NCBI GenBank assembly: GCA_029948255.1
Contig: JALIZF010001653.1
Coordinates: 317,001-381,000, forward strand
Direction: 5' to 3'
Source of the DNA: Telmatactis stephensoni
Taxonomy: Eukaryota > Cnidaria > Anthozoa > Actiniaria > Isophelliidae
DNA: 64,000 nt
Positions 1-10,382 of this stretch are shown in pieces. The stretch's first letter is position 1, and the number at the start of each line of letters is the position of its first letter. The notes beneath the pieces are model-generated. The model saw nothing but the letters and a program-made list of their open reading frames with translations. It searched no databases and was not told the DNA's origin. Made by a program: the position numbers and the translations under genes.

Positions 1-254
1 TATCTCCAGGCCTACGCATCACACCAACATAAAACTATATTTAACGTCAATACATTGGACCTACAAAGGGTTGCTCCAGCCTTTGGGTTTACTTGTCCTC
101 CCAGCGTCAATCTAAGTATCCTTGTAATGCATGACATTTTACAACTGTAGGAAGCCAGTTTTCCATTGTGATTATTATTGAGCTAATAGCATGTGTAGAT
201 TAAAAGTGTTAAGCTGCATAATCAATGATAACTGTCGCAAACCCCTACTGGTGT

Positions 255-257
<3 letters not shown>

Positions 258-287
<30 letters not shown>
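258..287. repeat. (ATC)n microsatellite
   Basis: About ten uninterrupted ATC units lie just upstream of the SINE head. It is a simple trinucleotide repeat with no coding context. Confidence 0.9.
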
Positions 288-312
288 TACTGAGAAAGAT
301 AATTAAATATTA

Positions 313-640
313 TGGGTGGTATGGGTGGCGTAGTGGTTAAGCCACTTGCCTCTCACCGCTGTGGTCCAACGGGTCGGGTCACTGGTTCGAGCCCTGCAGA
401 TGTCACATGCGAGCAGAGTTTGTTAGTTTATGTTGTTCTCTCCCTTGCCATCGAGGGTTTTCTCAGGTTCTCTGGTTTTCTTCCCTCAGCAAAAATCAAC
501 ATTTGAGTTGAACGTTGTATGCAAAATATTCAATGTAGAGGTAGTGTGCGTGAGAGCAAAGACGGCCCAATGGAAGATTAGCGAAAGCTAAATTGGCTTC
601 CGTCTATAAATAAAGACTGTTTTTATATTATTATTCATTC
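313..640 (+). mobile_element. tRNA-derived SINE
   Basis: The head carries a box A-like stretch (TGGCGTAGTGGTTAAG) and, about 50 bases further on, a perfect Pol III B box (GGTTCGAGCCC), as in tRNA-derived SINEs. The body runs to a TATTATTATT tail near 630. Part of the body (around 510-550) resembles 49180-49210. The head does not fold as a proper cloverleaf, so it is not called a tRNA gene. A 64-codon frame over it is incidental. Confidence 0.6.
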
Positions 641-1225
641 CTATTATCCTTAATGATAACTTTCAAGGTGTTCAAAGCAGCAAAGGTGAACGAATCCAGA
701 GACGAGGTGGTGGTGGTGGATTTGGTTACAAGAGCAATCAACGAAAAGACAAGATTATGTTTTTCAAGAAGAAGAAAAAGATGGATACAAGGCAATTTTC
801 TCGATAATATGTGATTCCAAATTAAATGCACCTAACTATGAACAGAGATCTATTCCTGAACGACTCAAATTCAGGAACTCAGGGCAACCTGCACAGTTGA
901 CCCTCACTGGGAGGAGAGGAGATGGGAGGAGGAGGGGAGGGGAGGGACCAGTTCAGCTTACAGCCTGGTTTTATTCAAATATTTTCTTAGTTTTATCATT
1001 TACTGTATTATCGAAATCAGTTATGCATATATATTTCATGTATACTTTATATAAAACTAAGGACAAATGTTGAAAATTATAGTTGTTTTTATTGAGTTAT
1101 GTGTTCTATGATTATTCAGAATACAAATGATGGAATACAATAATCCACAACACTTTGTGTGCACCCATACATCCAACGTCATCTGAAAATAAAGACACAT
1201 GGTGTAAGCTGAAGAACTCACTGTA
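641..1225. other. Gene-free interval
   Basis: AT-rich DNA with a G-rich patch (907-950). No credible exon was seen: the two minus-strand frames here show no conserved motif and no splice context. Confidence 0.5.
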
Positions 1226-1470
1226 TAGATAACTTTCAAAAATGGCAGGCTCATTGTTCACGAGAACGAGGCCAGAAAGGCCTCTAAAAACATCATGGCA
1301 TGAAATGAGTCCAAGTATATCCTCTAAAATGCACAGAAATAGTCATTTCAAAAGAAAAAGGAATACATCGTCATTGATAGCAATAGAAGTGTCGCAACGC
1401 TTATTTTCTAGTAACAAGGCCTTTGTGGCCTCGTTCTCACGTACAAGGCCGCCATTTTTGAAAGTCGTCT
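1226..1470. mobile_element. MITE family A, copy 1
   Basis: About 245 bp bounded by inverted ends reading ACTTTCAAAAATGGC on the left and GCCATTTTTGAAAGT on the right. A second copy with the same internal sequence, including the ACAAGGCCTTTGTGGCCTCG block, lies at 4395-4648. No open frame for a transposase is present, so it is non-autonomous. Confidence 0.8.
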
Positions 1471-1510
1471 ATGTACTGTACTGTAAGTCGGTCGTGGGTT
1501 GGGCTGGTTT

Positions 1511-1545
1511 GTCTGTCTGTCCGTCCGCCCGCCCGCTTACTCGCT

Positions 1546-1576
<31 letters not shown>

Positions 1577-1588
1577 TCGTTCGTTCGT
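1511..1588. repeat. (GTCT)/(TTCG)n microsatellite
   Basis: A tetranucleotide tract drifting from GTCT through CCGC to TTCG units. It accounts for the Arg/Ser- and Asn-Glu-Arg-Thr-rich frames read on the two strands. Confidence 0.9.
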
Positions 1589-2189
1589 GTTTCCCCGTGG
1601 CAATTGAATTTGGGACACACCTAGATGTATCCTGTCCTTAATCTTTTTTATCATTTAATTTTATGCTTTTGTAGCAGAAGATCTAAGAGAACGGAAATTA
1701 CTGATATAAAAAGCATTAGACTCTATTCTCTGATAAATCATACAGAAAATATATAAAAAACTTACCTCAACACGAGTTGCATAACTTTTGACATGTAGTC
1801 CTTACCCAATGATTCAAGTTACACAAGTCCGGGTTGTATTGATTACACATTGGATGGTTGTTTGGGCAGTTATTTCCACCTATTTAGTATAGTCCAGTGA
1901 TTAATAATGGTCGTCATGACGAATGACAAAACAATTGAAAACAAACTGATTCCCTTGCTGCCTCACAGGCAGCCCGAGTGTGACGGAAAGAGGGGAATGG
2001 AGAGAGAAGAAAAAAGTCGAAGCTAGGAGCCGAACTGGGGAGAGGAAATGAAGAGTACTCTACATTCTTCACATCCTCTCATTCCAATCCCCCTTCAATC
2101 CCTCCTCTCCTTGACCTTCTGACACAGAAAGCTCAATCAACAAAAAATCTCGCAAAAAAGGAGTGGAGGAGTCTACTGATTCCCTGTGA
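1589..2189. other. Gene-free interval
   Basis: No gene, RNA gene or clear repeat was recognised in these 600 bases. Confidence 0.4.
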
Positions 2190-2480
2190 TTGGAATATAC
2201 ACCTATTTCAATAAACGTTGTCGGTATCAAGCCTACGCGACTCACCCGAAAGGGAGTATGGGAAGAAATTAAGTTAGAAAACCACAAAAATCCCACATGA
2301 TTACTCAAATTCAGCTTGCTCTGACCTTATACACTAAAAAACTTCACTTACTGATGCTGAAGTCAGTACCAAAGCGGGAAAGAAGGCGAAGTTTTGCTAC
2401 TACCCATACTCCTTTTCGGTCTAGTCGCGTGGGCTTGAGAGCTCTCATACGACAACCTTTTTTGAAATAGGTGTATTTTA
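2190..2480. mobile_element. Foldback/MITE-like inverted repeat
   Basis: The left arm (about 2193-2275) carries ACACCTATTTCAA, a GTTGTCG block and GGGAGTATGGG. The right arm (about 2385-2478) carries the same blocks reversed and complemented, with a loop of about 110 bases. Minus-strand frames over each arm are by-products of the palindrome. Confidence 0.65.
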
Positions 2481-2933
2481 GAACGGAGACAATCGCCGGA
2501 ACTTTTCCAATTAAATTTTCCCCTAAAAATTTGAAACAACATGACTGCAACTTCTTTCTACAAACCAGTACGATGTTTGTCTTACCTGACCCACCAGTAT
2601 TTCCTGCAGATTTTAACGATAAAAATTTAGTTAGTAATAAGTCTTAAAATTTCTCCAAAGGGTATTAATTAACCGATCAGAAAACGTCGGTTTGTACAAA
2701 GCGGAAAACACCGGAATTAATAAGGACCACCATTCACCCTGAAAATCTGAAAATTCCGGTTGAAAAAACATGATATTAATGATATTAAAAGTTTCGAAAA
2801 ACATCAGTGGTCTTCGGATTGAGGTGATCCACTTTTCCTGCTATTTTTCCGGCGATTTACCAAACGATTTTAATTGTCAACTTCATGGATTGGTTTCAAA
2901 AATGGTTAACGCCCGAGTTTTTACAGCTGCAAG

Positions 2934-3250
2934 GGCAGATCCAAGATTTTTCAAAGGTGGGGGTCACGTGACGTTTACAAACAGGGAACCCAAACGAAAA
3001 TATGACATTAATTGCTTAGACTAGTGATTTTTTAACACTTTTTATTAGAAACAAAAATATTATATGTTATAACTGAATGGGTAGAAGGTTGGCATTGCTT
3101 AGTAATATTTCAATGAATGCTAAAAGTGAGTCTTTTCACAGAAAAAAATTACTGCTGTCGCAAATTCACGACATATTCATTGATAAACACAGGGGGGGGG
3201 GGGGTGTCCTGACCCCCGCGACCCTCCCCTTGAATCCGCCCTTGCAGCTG
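2934..3250. mobile_element. MITE with CAGCTGCAAGGGC termini
   Basis: Inverted ends CAGCTGCAAGGGCAGATCC and the reverse complement of CAGCTGCAAGGGCGGATTC bound 317 bp with a G-run at 3191-3204. Related GGGCRGATCCA-type ends occur at 9436-9480, 15763-15800 and 47590-47780, suggesting a common dispersed family. Confidence 0.7.
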
Positions 3251-3344
3251 GCTGTCTATTATTTATTTCAGGGGTTAAGCGGAATGACTGTGCGGACGGA
3301 AGCCAAATTCTGTCATTGATTCACATATCTGCATATGGAATCGG

Positions 3345-3690
3345 AATCAAGAGAAGTACATTTGGGGAACGAACCTTCAGGTCATGCTGGTTCGTCGCTA
3401 TGGAACTCCCTGCCAAGACAACTCGAGACAATCAGTGATACAAAGCGCTTCAAAAAGGAACTGAAGACTTTCTTATTTAAATCTGTATATGGTTTTTGAA
3501 CTTTTAAGGAATTAGTGTTGAACTATATTAAGGCATGATTGCCAAAAAAATCCATTTAAATTATATCTTAGATTTTTTGTTTTATGTCTTACTTATCATA
3601 TGTTCTTAACCATTTATTTCATAGTTATTGTAAAGCGCCATAGAGTATTAGATATGGCGCTTTATAAATCTAAGATTTATTATTATTTAT
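3345..3690 (+). mobile_element. LINE 3' end (CR1/L2-like relic)
   Basis: With one frame change the plus strand reads the usual tail of a non-LTR reverse transcriptase ORF (LWNSLPRQLE, then FKKELKTFLFKS) and stops near 3500. It is followed by a GGCGCT hairpin (about 3638-3664) and a TTATTATTATT tail, as at CR1/L2-type 3' ends. The element is 5'-truncated and dead. Confidence 0.65.
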
Positions 3691-3701
3691 TTTAATATTT
3701 A

Positions 3702-4956
3702 TCAGTAACAACTACCTGCTTTGATAAGTTCATTATTCATCCATCCAACGTATCTACTAAAACGAGTAAACACAGAGTAGTAACTTGTGGAGCAGTAATA
3801 GTGAGTCCAACTTGCCACGCCCCGGAGCACCCATTTTCCACCCTCTTTGCAAACCAGCGGTCCACCGCCATCTCCCTTGCAAATCCCCCTCCCGCCTTGT
3901 CCTGCACAGACCATGGCGTGAGAATCAACTCGTTTGATGTTGTTATTCTTTTGAGCACAAGTGTTTGAGTCGACAACGGGTAATTCGATTTCTTTGAGAG
4001 TGTCAGTTGGCTTCATTCCAAGTGTTTTTCCCCAACCTGTTATCATACAAGCCAAAATTAAACTCGGAAGATGAATGTTTAGATGGACAGCGGTCGTTCG
4101 TTACTCTAAAAAAGAATCGTTGTTTAACGTAGGAAGCCGACGGTGCGCTCATTTTACACCCCCCTCTCTCTCTCCATCAGTGCTCCGTTTTAAGGGTATT
4201 TAAAGCTACACGGAAAGGAAAGAAGTTGAAACAAAGACTTCTTGCACCGAAGGCCGCGCACTAACCAACTGTGCCATCCTTACTCTTGTAATGAACGACC
4301 GCTGACTATCTAAGATTACATCTTGCTGACCAATAATTAAGGACACAGGCTCAGGGTACGAGATAGATGTGCATTCCACTTCATAACAATTTCATAGACG
4401 ACTTTCAAAAATGGCGGGCTCATTGTTCACGATAACGAAGCCAGAAAGGCCTCCAAAATCAACATCGCATCAAATGATTCTAAATATATAAGAATTATCC
4501 TGTAAAATGCACATAAAATAGGTATTCTAAAAGGAAAAGGAACACATCATCTTTGATAGCAATAGAAGTGTCGCCACGCTTATTTTCTAGTAACAAGGCC
4601 TTTGTGGCCTCGTTCTCATGTACTAGGCCGCCATTTATGAAAGTCGTGTAAATCCGTTATTTATTGTGAGATGTATAGCAAGTCTGCGCGATGGAAACAA
4701 AAAAGATGGGGTGCGGTAGATGTACATGTGATGAGCTTTTTACCTGTTACGTAACACCTCGTACCAGGTCGTACATCGATGTAAGGGTTTGGTAGGCAAG
4801 GGACGTTGACGTGCGAGTTGAGCTGAACAGATTTATCGAGTTGAAGTAAAGCGATGTCGTTTTTGAGATTCCACATTAAAAAGTCTCGGTTCTTAATCAC
4901 TCGTATAACATTGAACGTTTTCTGATAAGGAGTCGTCTTTTTTAAGTTGTGTGCAC
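3702..4956 (-). CDS. Chymotrypsin-like S1 serine protease homologue, C-terminal exons (catalytic Ser replaced by Gly)
   Basis: Two exons were seen on the minus strand: 4956-4744 and 4036-3702 (stop TGA). The acceptor CCAG/GT and the junction ACAG/gtaaaa...acag/GT are in phase and rebuild CYVTGWGKTLG. The first exon holds the catalytic Asp in NDIALLQLDKSV. The second has the GWG motif, paired cysteines and the SW substrate strand. The active-site motif reads GDGGGP instead of GDSGGP: codon 3869-3867 is GGC, one base from Ser AGC. The S1-pocket position six residues before it is Gly, not the Asp of trypsins. Inferred: a non-catalytic homologue or a decaying gene. The N-terminal exons are probably those at 10383-11142. 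The catalytic-His exon was not found between them. A SINE and a MITE lie in the intron between the two exons. Confidence 0.75.
4134..4290 (-). mobile_element. tRNA-derived SINE, minus strand
   Basis: Read on the minus strand it begins with a box A-like TGGCACAGTTGGTTAG and continues into GTAGCTTTAAATACCC, then AAAACGGAGCACTGATGG and a G-rich tract. The same downstream segment occurs on the plus strand at about 50565-50645, which defines a family. It lies in the intron of the protease gene. Confidence 0.65.
4395..4648. mobile_element. MITE family A, copy 2
   Basis: Same inverted ends (TAGACGACTTTCAAAAATGG) and interior as 1226-1470, about 254 bp. It sits in the intron between the last two protease exons. 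Confidence 0.8.
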
Positions 4957-5169
4957 CTGGAGAAAAGGAAAAAGAAACAGGCCAAACTCAAAATGGTATG
5001 TGCTGCATGGTCCGAGGTTGGCTCGGAGGTATTTTGAGGGTATATGTAAAGGTATTGAAGCGACGAAGATGGGAAATTATATCTCTGATTTTCGATTATT
5101 TTCTTGATCTTCCGTATTTCCTAGTTTTTATGATGATCACAAAGGTGGGGTAATATATACGGACAACAA

Positions 5170-5535
5170 GATCATGCAACATTGTTGAGTTGCAAGAGTT
5201 GTAGAGAAAATGTGTTGCTCGTATTACTACCCCGCACGCAACAAATTTTCTTTGTTGCAAAGAGTACAAAGTGCTCGTTTTTCAACTTGCAGCAGGTTAT
5301 TTTGTTGTGAGACAAGTTTGTACTAGGGAGGAAAAATGCGCAGCATCGCCCTTCAACCTGTTTTGCAACTGAACGATGTTGCGAGACAAGTTGAGTGATT
5401 TTGTTGCTCGTATTGCCTCGATATTGCCGCAGCTTAATACGAGCAACATTTTACTGAATTTCTCTGCATAACTTACAGTGCGACAATGTTGCGCGAAATG
5501 TTGAACGGTTTTGTTGCTCGTATTACTGTATCTTA
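5170..5535. repeat. Degenerate GTTGCTCGTATTAC repeat region
   Basis: TTGTTGCTCGTATT recurs three times (about 5212, 5401 and 5511), with one inverted copy (TACGAGCAACATTTT, about 5438), among many GCAACATTGTTG-like words. It looks like a decayed inverted-repeat element. No gene is visible from 4957 to 5920. Confidence 0.5.
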
Positions 5536-5919
5536 ATATATGTTTAGTGTTTATATGCAGATTATCGAGTAATGGAGTATCAAGATATGCTCTCTAGGGA
5601 GGATATATTAACTGACCAAACGAAAAGTAAGTAAAAAGTCAAACTGATATCCTCTCTTATTCATCGGTGATTTCATGTTACGCGGCAGATTTCCAGTAAT
5701 TATGTATTTATTAACCTCAGTGTATTTTTGAGTAATTAACTAGTTAAGCATTTTAAGCTAGTGTTGTAACCTTGACCGTTTTGATTGTAGGATTTGTGTA
5801 GTGTTTCGACTTGTGTGACGCACCCTAAATTCACTTAGTATAACCCAAACAGACTAACGTAGGGTAGATTTAGTTTAGTAATTGTTATTTAAGGTCAATT
5901 ATATTGTTATTGTTATTTA

Positions 5920-6948
5920 AGGTCAATTATAATTGACTCCAATCTTAACTGGAAACAGCATATCAATTATATCTCTCTAAAAATTAGTAAAACAATAGGT
6001 ATTATTGCCAGATTAAGGCACATAGTCCCTTTTAACATACTCAAAAACTTATATACATCGCTAATTCTTCCGTATTTGTCTTATGGCATAGTTGCTTGGG
6101 GACGTGCCCCTAAATCCTGCCTCAATCAATTACTCGTTCTCCAAAAACGTGCTATGAGACTGATATATTTTCAAAACTGGCAAGAGCATGCCATTCCTTT
6201 GTTTCTAAATTCGAATTTTCTTCCTGTTGAAATGATTTACTTTGAAAAAGCAGCTCATTTTGTGTACGATATCAACTGCAACTGTGCACCAGTTTCTATA
6301 CAAAACCTTTTTCAAAAATAAAATCGAGTGACGTGCATAACTATAGGACACGCTCAACTTCAATTGATAATTTTTATATGAAGTCATGTAGAATCGCAGC
6401 ATTTAAATCTTCCTTTACAATTTCAGGTCCAATGATTTGGAATTGTATCCCTGCATGCAAATTTTCGTAAACTCAACAAAACAATATTTAAGAAAAAGAT
6501 CCGTTCATCACTGCTAACTATTTTGGAAAATGAAGACGATTATATTGGTGTCGATAATGTTGCTCTGAAAATGCCTTTCATTCATCACAATTTAATATAG
6601 TGTATAGTATTTTCCCTGCTAACACCCTTCCCCTCCAACCTCGTTCTCTCCTCCTCATTTACATTTCTGTTTTGTATTTAAGTCTAGTCTTAGCCCCCTT
6701 ATCTAAATAAACAAACTACTTATCTATATTATACATTTAAGTAATTATATTTCGTTTCTTTTAATTTTCTCCTTCTTCTTCTTTACTGTGAATTTGTAAA
6801 AAAAAGAAAAAAAAGTGCTTGTAACAATATCTTATATTTCAATGCTGCCCGCCTCGACTAGCCTAGCTATTACTGCGGGCCAGCACTATTACTACTTGTA
6901 ATTATTATTGTAAAAAAATATACTTGAAACTTGAAACTTGAAACTAAG
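5920..6948 (+). mobile_element. Non-LTR retrotransposon fragment (reverse transcriptase C-terminus)
   Basis: From about 5927 the plus strand reads DSNLNWKQHINYIS, then IARLRHIVPFNILK and LPYLSYGIVAWG, the region after the RT catalytic core in CR1/Jockey-type elements. A stop at 6319 and later frame changes break the ORF. The element ends in a TTGAAAC tandem tail (6921-6948). It is 5'-truncated and cannot move by itself. Just upstream a 22-bp piece containing ATTTAAGGTCAATTAT is duplicated (about 5885-5930). Confidence 0.75.
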
Positions 6949-7841
6949 GACTGTTGATATTTGTTACACTCGCACACTCCTTACATTGTCTTTAGTCTTT
7001 GTACAAACTAGAAAGGCAAGCTCGGGGTACGACTCAGTGTTAATTGGAAAGTACAGCCCTAAGTAAGGAAAGTGGTCGAGAAAGGAACTCCTTCTGACAG
7101 CCACTCCGACTAACGAAAGTCTTTCTGGTTAGTCTGGTTCTATCCCGCCTTGTAGTACCAACCCTTGCTTAGCTTGTAATTAGCTCTTGGGAGCGATTAT
7201 AGAATACCCGCCACTATAGAAATTCATGTAGCGGCATCTTTTGAAAACGACGCAAGAATACAAAAGCTTCTATTGTTATTCAAAAAATGTGAACGGGTAT
7301 TCTATAATCTAGCGAGCTCCCCTCGGAGCTCTTGTTCAAAGTCTCAAATAAACGATTTAGCAGAGCAGGCGATTCCTTACGATGTCCCTCTCGTAACACG
7401 TTCATTGAAGCTTCAAAGTTTATCATATATGTTTTTTGTATAATTAATTAATTCAAAAACGATGTCCGTAATAGCGAAGCGCAACCGTGACGTCACAACT
7501 CAGACAAACAAACCAAATTTTTCATCTCCTTGAGCCCGATTTCGGTACTTTGGATTTTAATGCTCATTTTTTAAAACATAAGCAACGTTTTCATAATAAA
7601 ATGTAAGTTTCTCCATGTTCTATTCAGTACGATTTCAGATTCATAATGTTTGTCTGAGTCATGCATCTATTAAGCGGGCTATTTTTAGTATCGCTGCGCA
7701 ACGCTATTCCGTGAAGCGTCGCGAGTTATGATGACACAGCCATTCGAGGTCAAATCCTTTGTTGAGACTTTTGAATGAAGCGTCTTTTACACCAAGACTA
7801 CTAAACTAAGATCTCAAAATTTCCCTATTCGTTCACTAAGG
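6949..7841. other. 5' flank of the condensation-domain gene
   Basis: No exon was recognised. Presumed promoter region of the gene starting at 7842. An inverted pair GAATACCCGCC...TTTTGAA / TTCAAAAAATGT...GGGTATTC (about 7201-7305) suggests a small decayed MITE. Confidence 0.4.
7488..7495. promoter_or_regulatory. CRE palindrome TGACGTCA
   Basis: A perfect cAMP-response-element/ATF octamer inside the 10-bp palindrome GTGACGTCAC, about 350 bp upstream of the start codon at 7842. Function is inferred from the motif alone. Confidence 0.35.
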
Positions 7842-9413
7842 ATGGCGGCAGACTTCTTAAATACTATCGGTGGTTATCAAAATGCTGTTTTCATGACCAT
7901 CGCCACGGCAATCTTTGCTCTCTTGCTGTTAGTGATTGTTTCACGTCGTAAGAAGGAACAAGACGACTTTGAGGTCGTTCGAAGCAAAGATGGAAGACTT
8001 CAAAGACCACTTGGAGCAATGGAGAAGGTAATCGTGAGCATGACTGCAAACGAAGACGGATTTGGTAACGATTTGACTGTTCTCTTTATCGAATCCAAGA
8101 TTTCTTTGCAACCTGGTTTGGTTCATAAAGCTTTGTGTTTGCTAAACCAACGCTATCCCTTGTTACGCATGGAAGTCTACAAAAATGCAGTTGATGAAAC
8201 TCTATGGTTCAAAGAAATGGATGACTCTTCAAGAATTTTGTTTAGAATAAGGGAAAACCACAGCGCCTGTGAATGGATCCAGGTATTTGAAGAAGAAAGT
8301 CGCATATCGTTTGACACGTTTAATGGTCCTTTGTGGAGAGTAAATATGCTACAAGAACATTATGATGCAGAACACCAACAATACCAAAACAGTTTATTGT
8401 TTACTTTTCATCATCTCATATGTGATGGAGCCTCCATCATGGCTTTGTATTCCCAGTTTCTTGAATATCTTAACGACTTGCAGCAAGGCAAAGATATCAA
8501 GGTAGAAAGCATGGCATTATTGCCTTCCTGCAGCTACCTGATGCGACAAAAAGTAAAAGTCTCCATGTTTGAGAGAATTGTTTTTGTCCTTCTGCCCTAC
8601 TTGTTTAAAGTGAAAAGTCTATTCACCAATCCCCCCATGAACTTGTTGATGAAGATGTTTCCTCCTCCCATCTTGCAAGATCCTTCTATTGTGAAGAAAA
8701 CCAGCATAATTCCAAAGATTATCAAGGCACAGGAGTTATCCAAACTCATTAAGATAGGCAAAAAACATCATTGTACTGTTCATGGTATCATTACTGCTGC
8801 TACACGTCTTGCAATGGCACGCATTTTGCAATCAGGCAAAGCAATGCCTAACTCATTGCAGTTTATCAGCTCTTTCAATGTTAGCATAAGAAAGGAATGC
8901 TACCCTGAGGTGAAAATGGATGAATTTGGATGTTTTTTCTCAGTTGTCGATATGAGTATACCAACTCCATGTTTTTTGAAAGTTACCCCAGAAGCCTTTT
9001 GGAAATATGCACAAGAATGCAACAATGCCAGCCACAGAATGCTCACAGCTAAAGAGCACTGCCAGCTTCACAAAATACTGAACAATGTTGCAATTGATAT
9101 AAAGTCAATGCTCTCAAGCTTGACAGCAGACATAAGTAATGGGGGAAGGTATGACTCTGTGTTCAATATCTCGAATCGTGGTCGGTTTACCATTGGTGAT
9201 GCAAGCAAAAATGTCGCCTTCAAATTTGGTGGCACCTACTTTGCTATGGCACAACAACATATTGGTCCCCCATTGGGTAGCAACGTTGTTTCAGTGAATG
9301 GTGACCTATATTGGGGTCTGATTTACTACCCAAACATAACCACGAAAGAGCTGGCAGAACAGTTTATTGAGTTGTCAATGAGTATATTAAGAGATGCGCT
9401 CTTAGATGAATAA
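7842..9413 (+). CDS. Membrane-anchored condensation/alcohol-acetyltransferase superfamily protein (intronless)
   Basis: One uninterrupted 523-residue frame. The start context is AGGATGG, and no in-frame ATG upstream fits better. Residues about 15-34 form one hydrophobic helix followed by RRKK, which predicts a short-tailed N-terminal membrane anchor with the enzyme in the cytosol. HHLICDG at residues 190-196 is the HHxxxDG active-site motif of the CoA-dependent acyltransferase fold (condensation, AATase and PapA-like families), where the second His acts as general base. The length fits a single complete domain of about 450 residues. The substrate is unknown; acyl-CoA or another thioester donor with an alcohol or amine acceptor is a family-based inference. 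It has no intron, unlike its neighbours, which fits a retrocopy or an acquired gene. It lies on the opposite strand between the two halves of the protease gene. Confidence 0.8.
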   Translation: MAADFLNTIGGYQNAVFMTIATAIFALLLLVIVSRRKKEQDDFEVVRSKDGRLQRPLGAMEKVIVSMTANEDGFGNDLTVLFIESKISLQPGLVHKALCLLNQRYPLLRMEVYKNAVDETLWFKEMDDSSRILFRIRENHSACEWIQVFEEESRISFDTFNGPLWRVNMLQEHYDAEHQQYQNSLLFTFHHLICDGASIMALYSQFLEYLNDLQQGKDIKVESMALLPSCSYLMRQKVKVSMFERIVFVLLPYLFKVKSLFTNPPMNLLMKMFPPPILQDPSIVKKTSIIPKIIKAQELSKLIKIGKKHHCTVHGIITAATRLAMARILQSGKAMPNSLQFISSFNVSIRKECYPEVKMDEFGCFFSVVDMSIPTPCFLKVTPEAFWKYAQECNNASHRMLTAKEHCQLHKILNNVAIDIKSMLSSLTADISNGGRYDSVFNISNRGRFTIGDASKNVAFKFGGTYFAMAQQHIGPPLGSNVVSVNGDLYWGLIYYPNITTKELAEQFIELSMSILRDALLDE

Positions 9414-9925
9414 GACCAATGTTTATATGTTTGTTCAGTGGCGGATCCACGGGGGGCCAGGTGGGCCGGTGCTCCCCCTTTTCAGTTGGGCCTTCCTTAT
9501 TTTTTATCTTTCTCTCTCACACACACTCTATATATCTTCTGTCTAAACGTATAGGGCAATATACTAATTATACGAATGTTAAGAAAAGAGGTTGACTTTC
9601 GCTTGATTTTGAAAAAGACGTCAGTCCGTGTTCGGTCACGTGGCATTTTGATTGGATAAGACTGACATCCACATTGAACCAATGAAAACGCTGAGACGTT
9701 TTTGTTGATTGGATAAGACTGATATCCACGCGGTGAACCAATGAAAACGTTGACTAACGTCACGGAATGGAATTTCTCAGTCATACAAAAACTATCTGTG
9801 ATTCAAAATTCTCACATATAGTTTGCTCTAGGGGAGGGGAGGGTAGAACCGGCCACGCTGCAGGCTTATTCTCACACCATTTTCATCACTGGTCCGGCTG
9901 CGCCACGTCGAAATTGAAGAGCGCA
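9414..9925. other. Intergenic/intronic repeats
   Basis: Contains a GTGGCGGATCCACGGGG-type repeat end (9436-9480) and a tandem pair of about 60-bp units sharing TTGATTGGATAAGACTGA (about 9648-9713) and AACCAATGAAAACG (about 9677 and 9737). No exon was seen on either strand; the His exon of the protease was looked for here and not found. Confidence 0.5.
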
Positions 9926-10377
9926 TTCTTTGTTTCTTTGTTTCTTTGTTTCTTTGTTTCTTTGTTTCTTTGTTTCTTTGTTTCTTTGTTTCTTTGTTTC
10001 TTTGTTTCTTTGTTTCTTTGTTTCTTTGTTTCTTTGTTTCTTTGTTTCTTTGTTTCTTTGTTTCTTTGTTTCTTTGTTTCTTTGTTTCTTTGTTTCTTTG
10101 TTTCTTTGTTTCTTTGTTTCTTTGTTTCTTTGTTTCTTTGTTTCTTTGTTTCTTTGTTTCTTTGTTTCTTTGTTTCTTTGTTTCTTTGTTTCTTTGTTTC
10201 TTTGTTTCTTTGTTTCTTTGTTTCTTTGTTTCTTTGTTTCTTTGTTTCTTTGTTTCTTTGTTTCTTTGTTTCTTTGTTTCTTTGTTTCTTTGTTTCTTTG
10301 TTTCTTTGTTTCTTTGTTTCTTTGTTTCTTTGTTTCTTTGTTTCTTTGTTTCTTTGTTTCTTTGTTTCTTTGTTTCT
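9926..10377. repeat. (TTTCTTTG)n array
   Basis: 452 bp of an 8-bp unit, about 56 copies with no interruption seen. Because the unit is not a multiple of three and contains no stop in several frames, it gives long false frames on both strands (LFLCFFVS and NKETKKQR repeats). It ends five bases before the protease exon at 10383. Confidence 0.97.
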
Positions 10378-10382
10378 GACAC

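Noticed and set aside
313..400. Functional tRNA gene
   Set aside because: A and B box words are present but the arms do not pair as a cloverleaf; the tail and context are those of a SINE.
1242..1607. 121-codon plus-strand ORF
   Set aside because: It spans MITE family A and a TTCG microsatellite; no domain.
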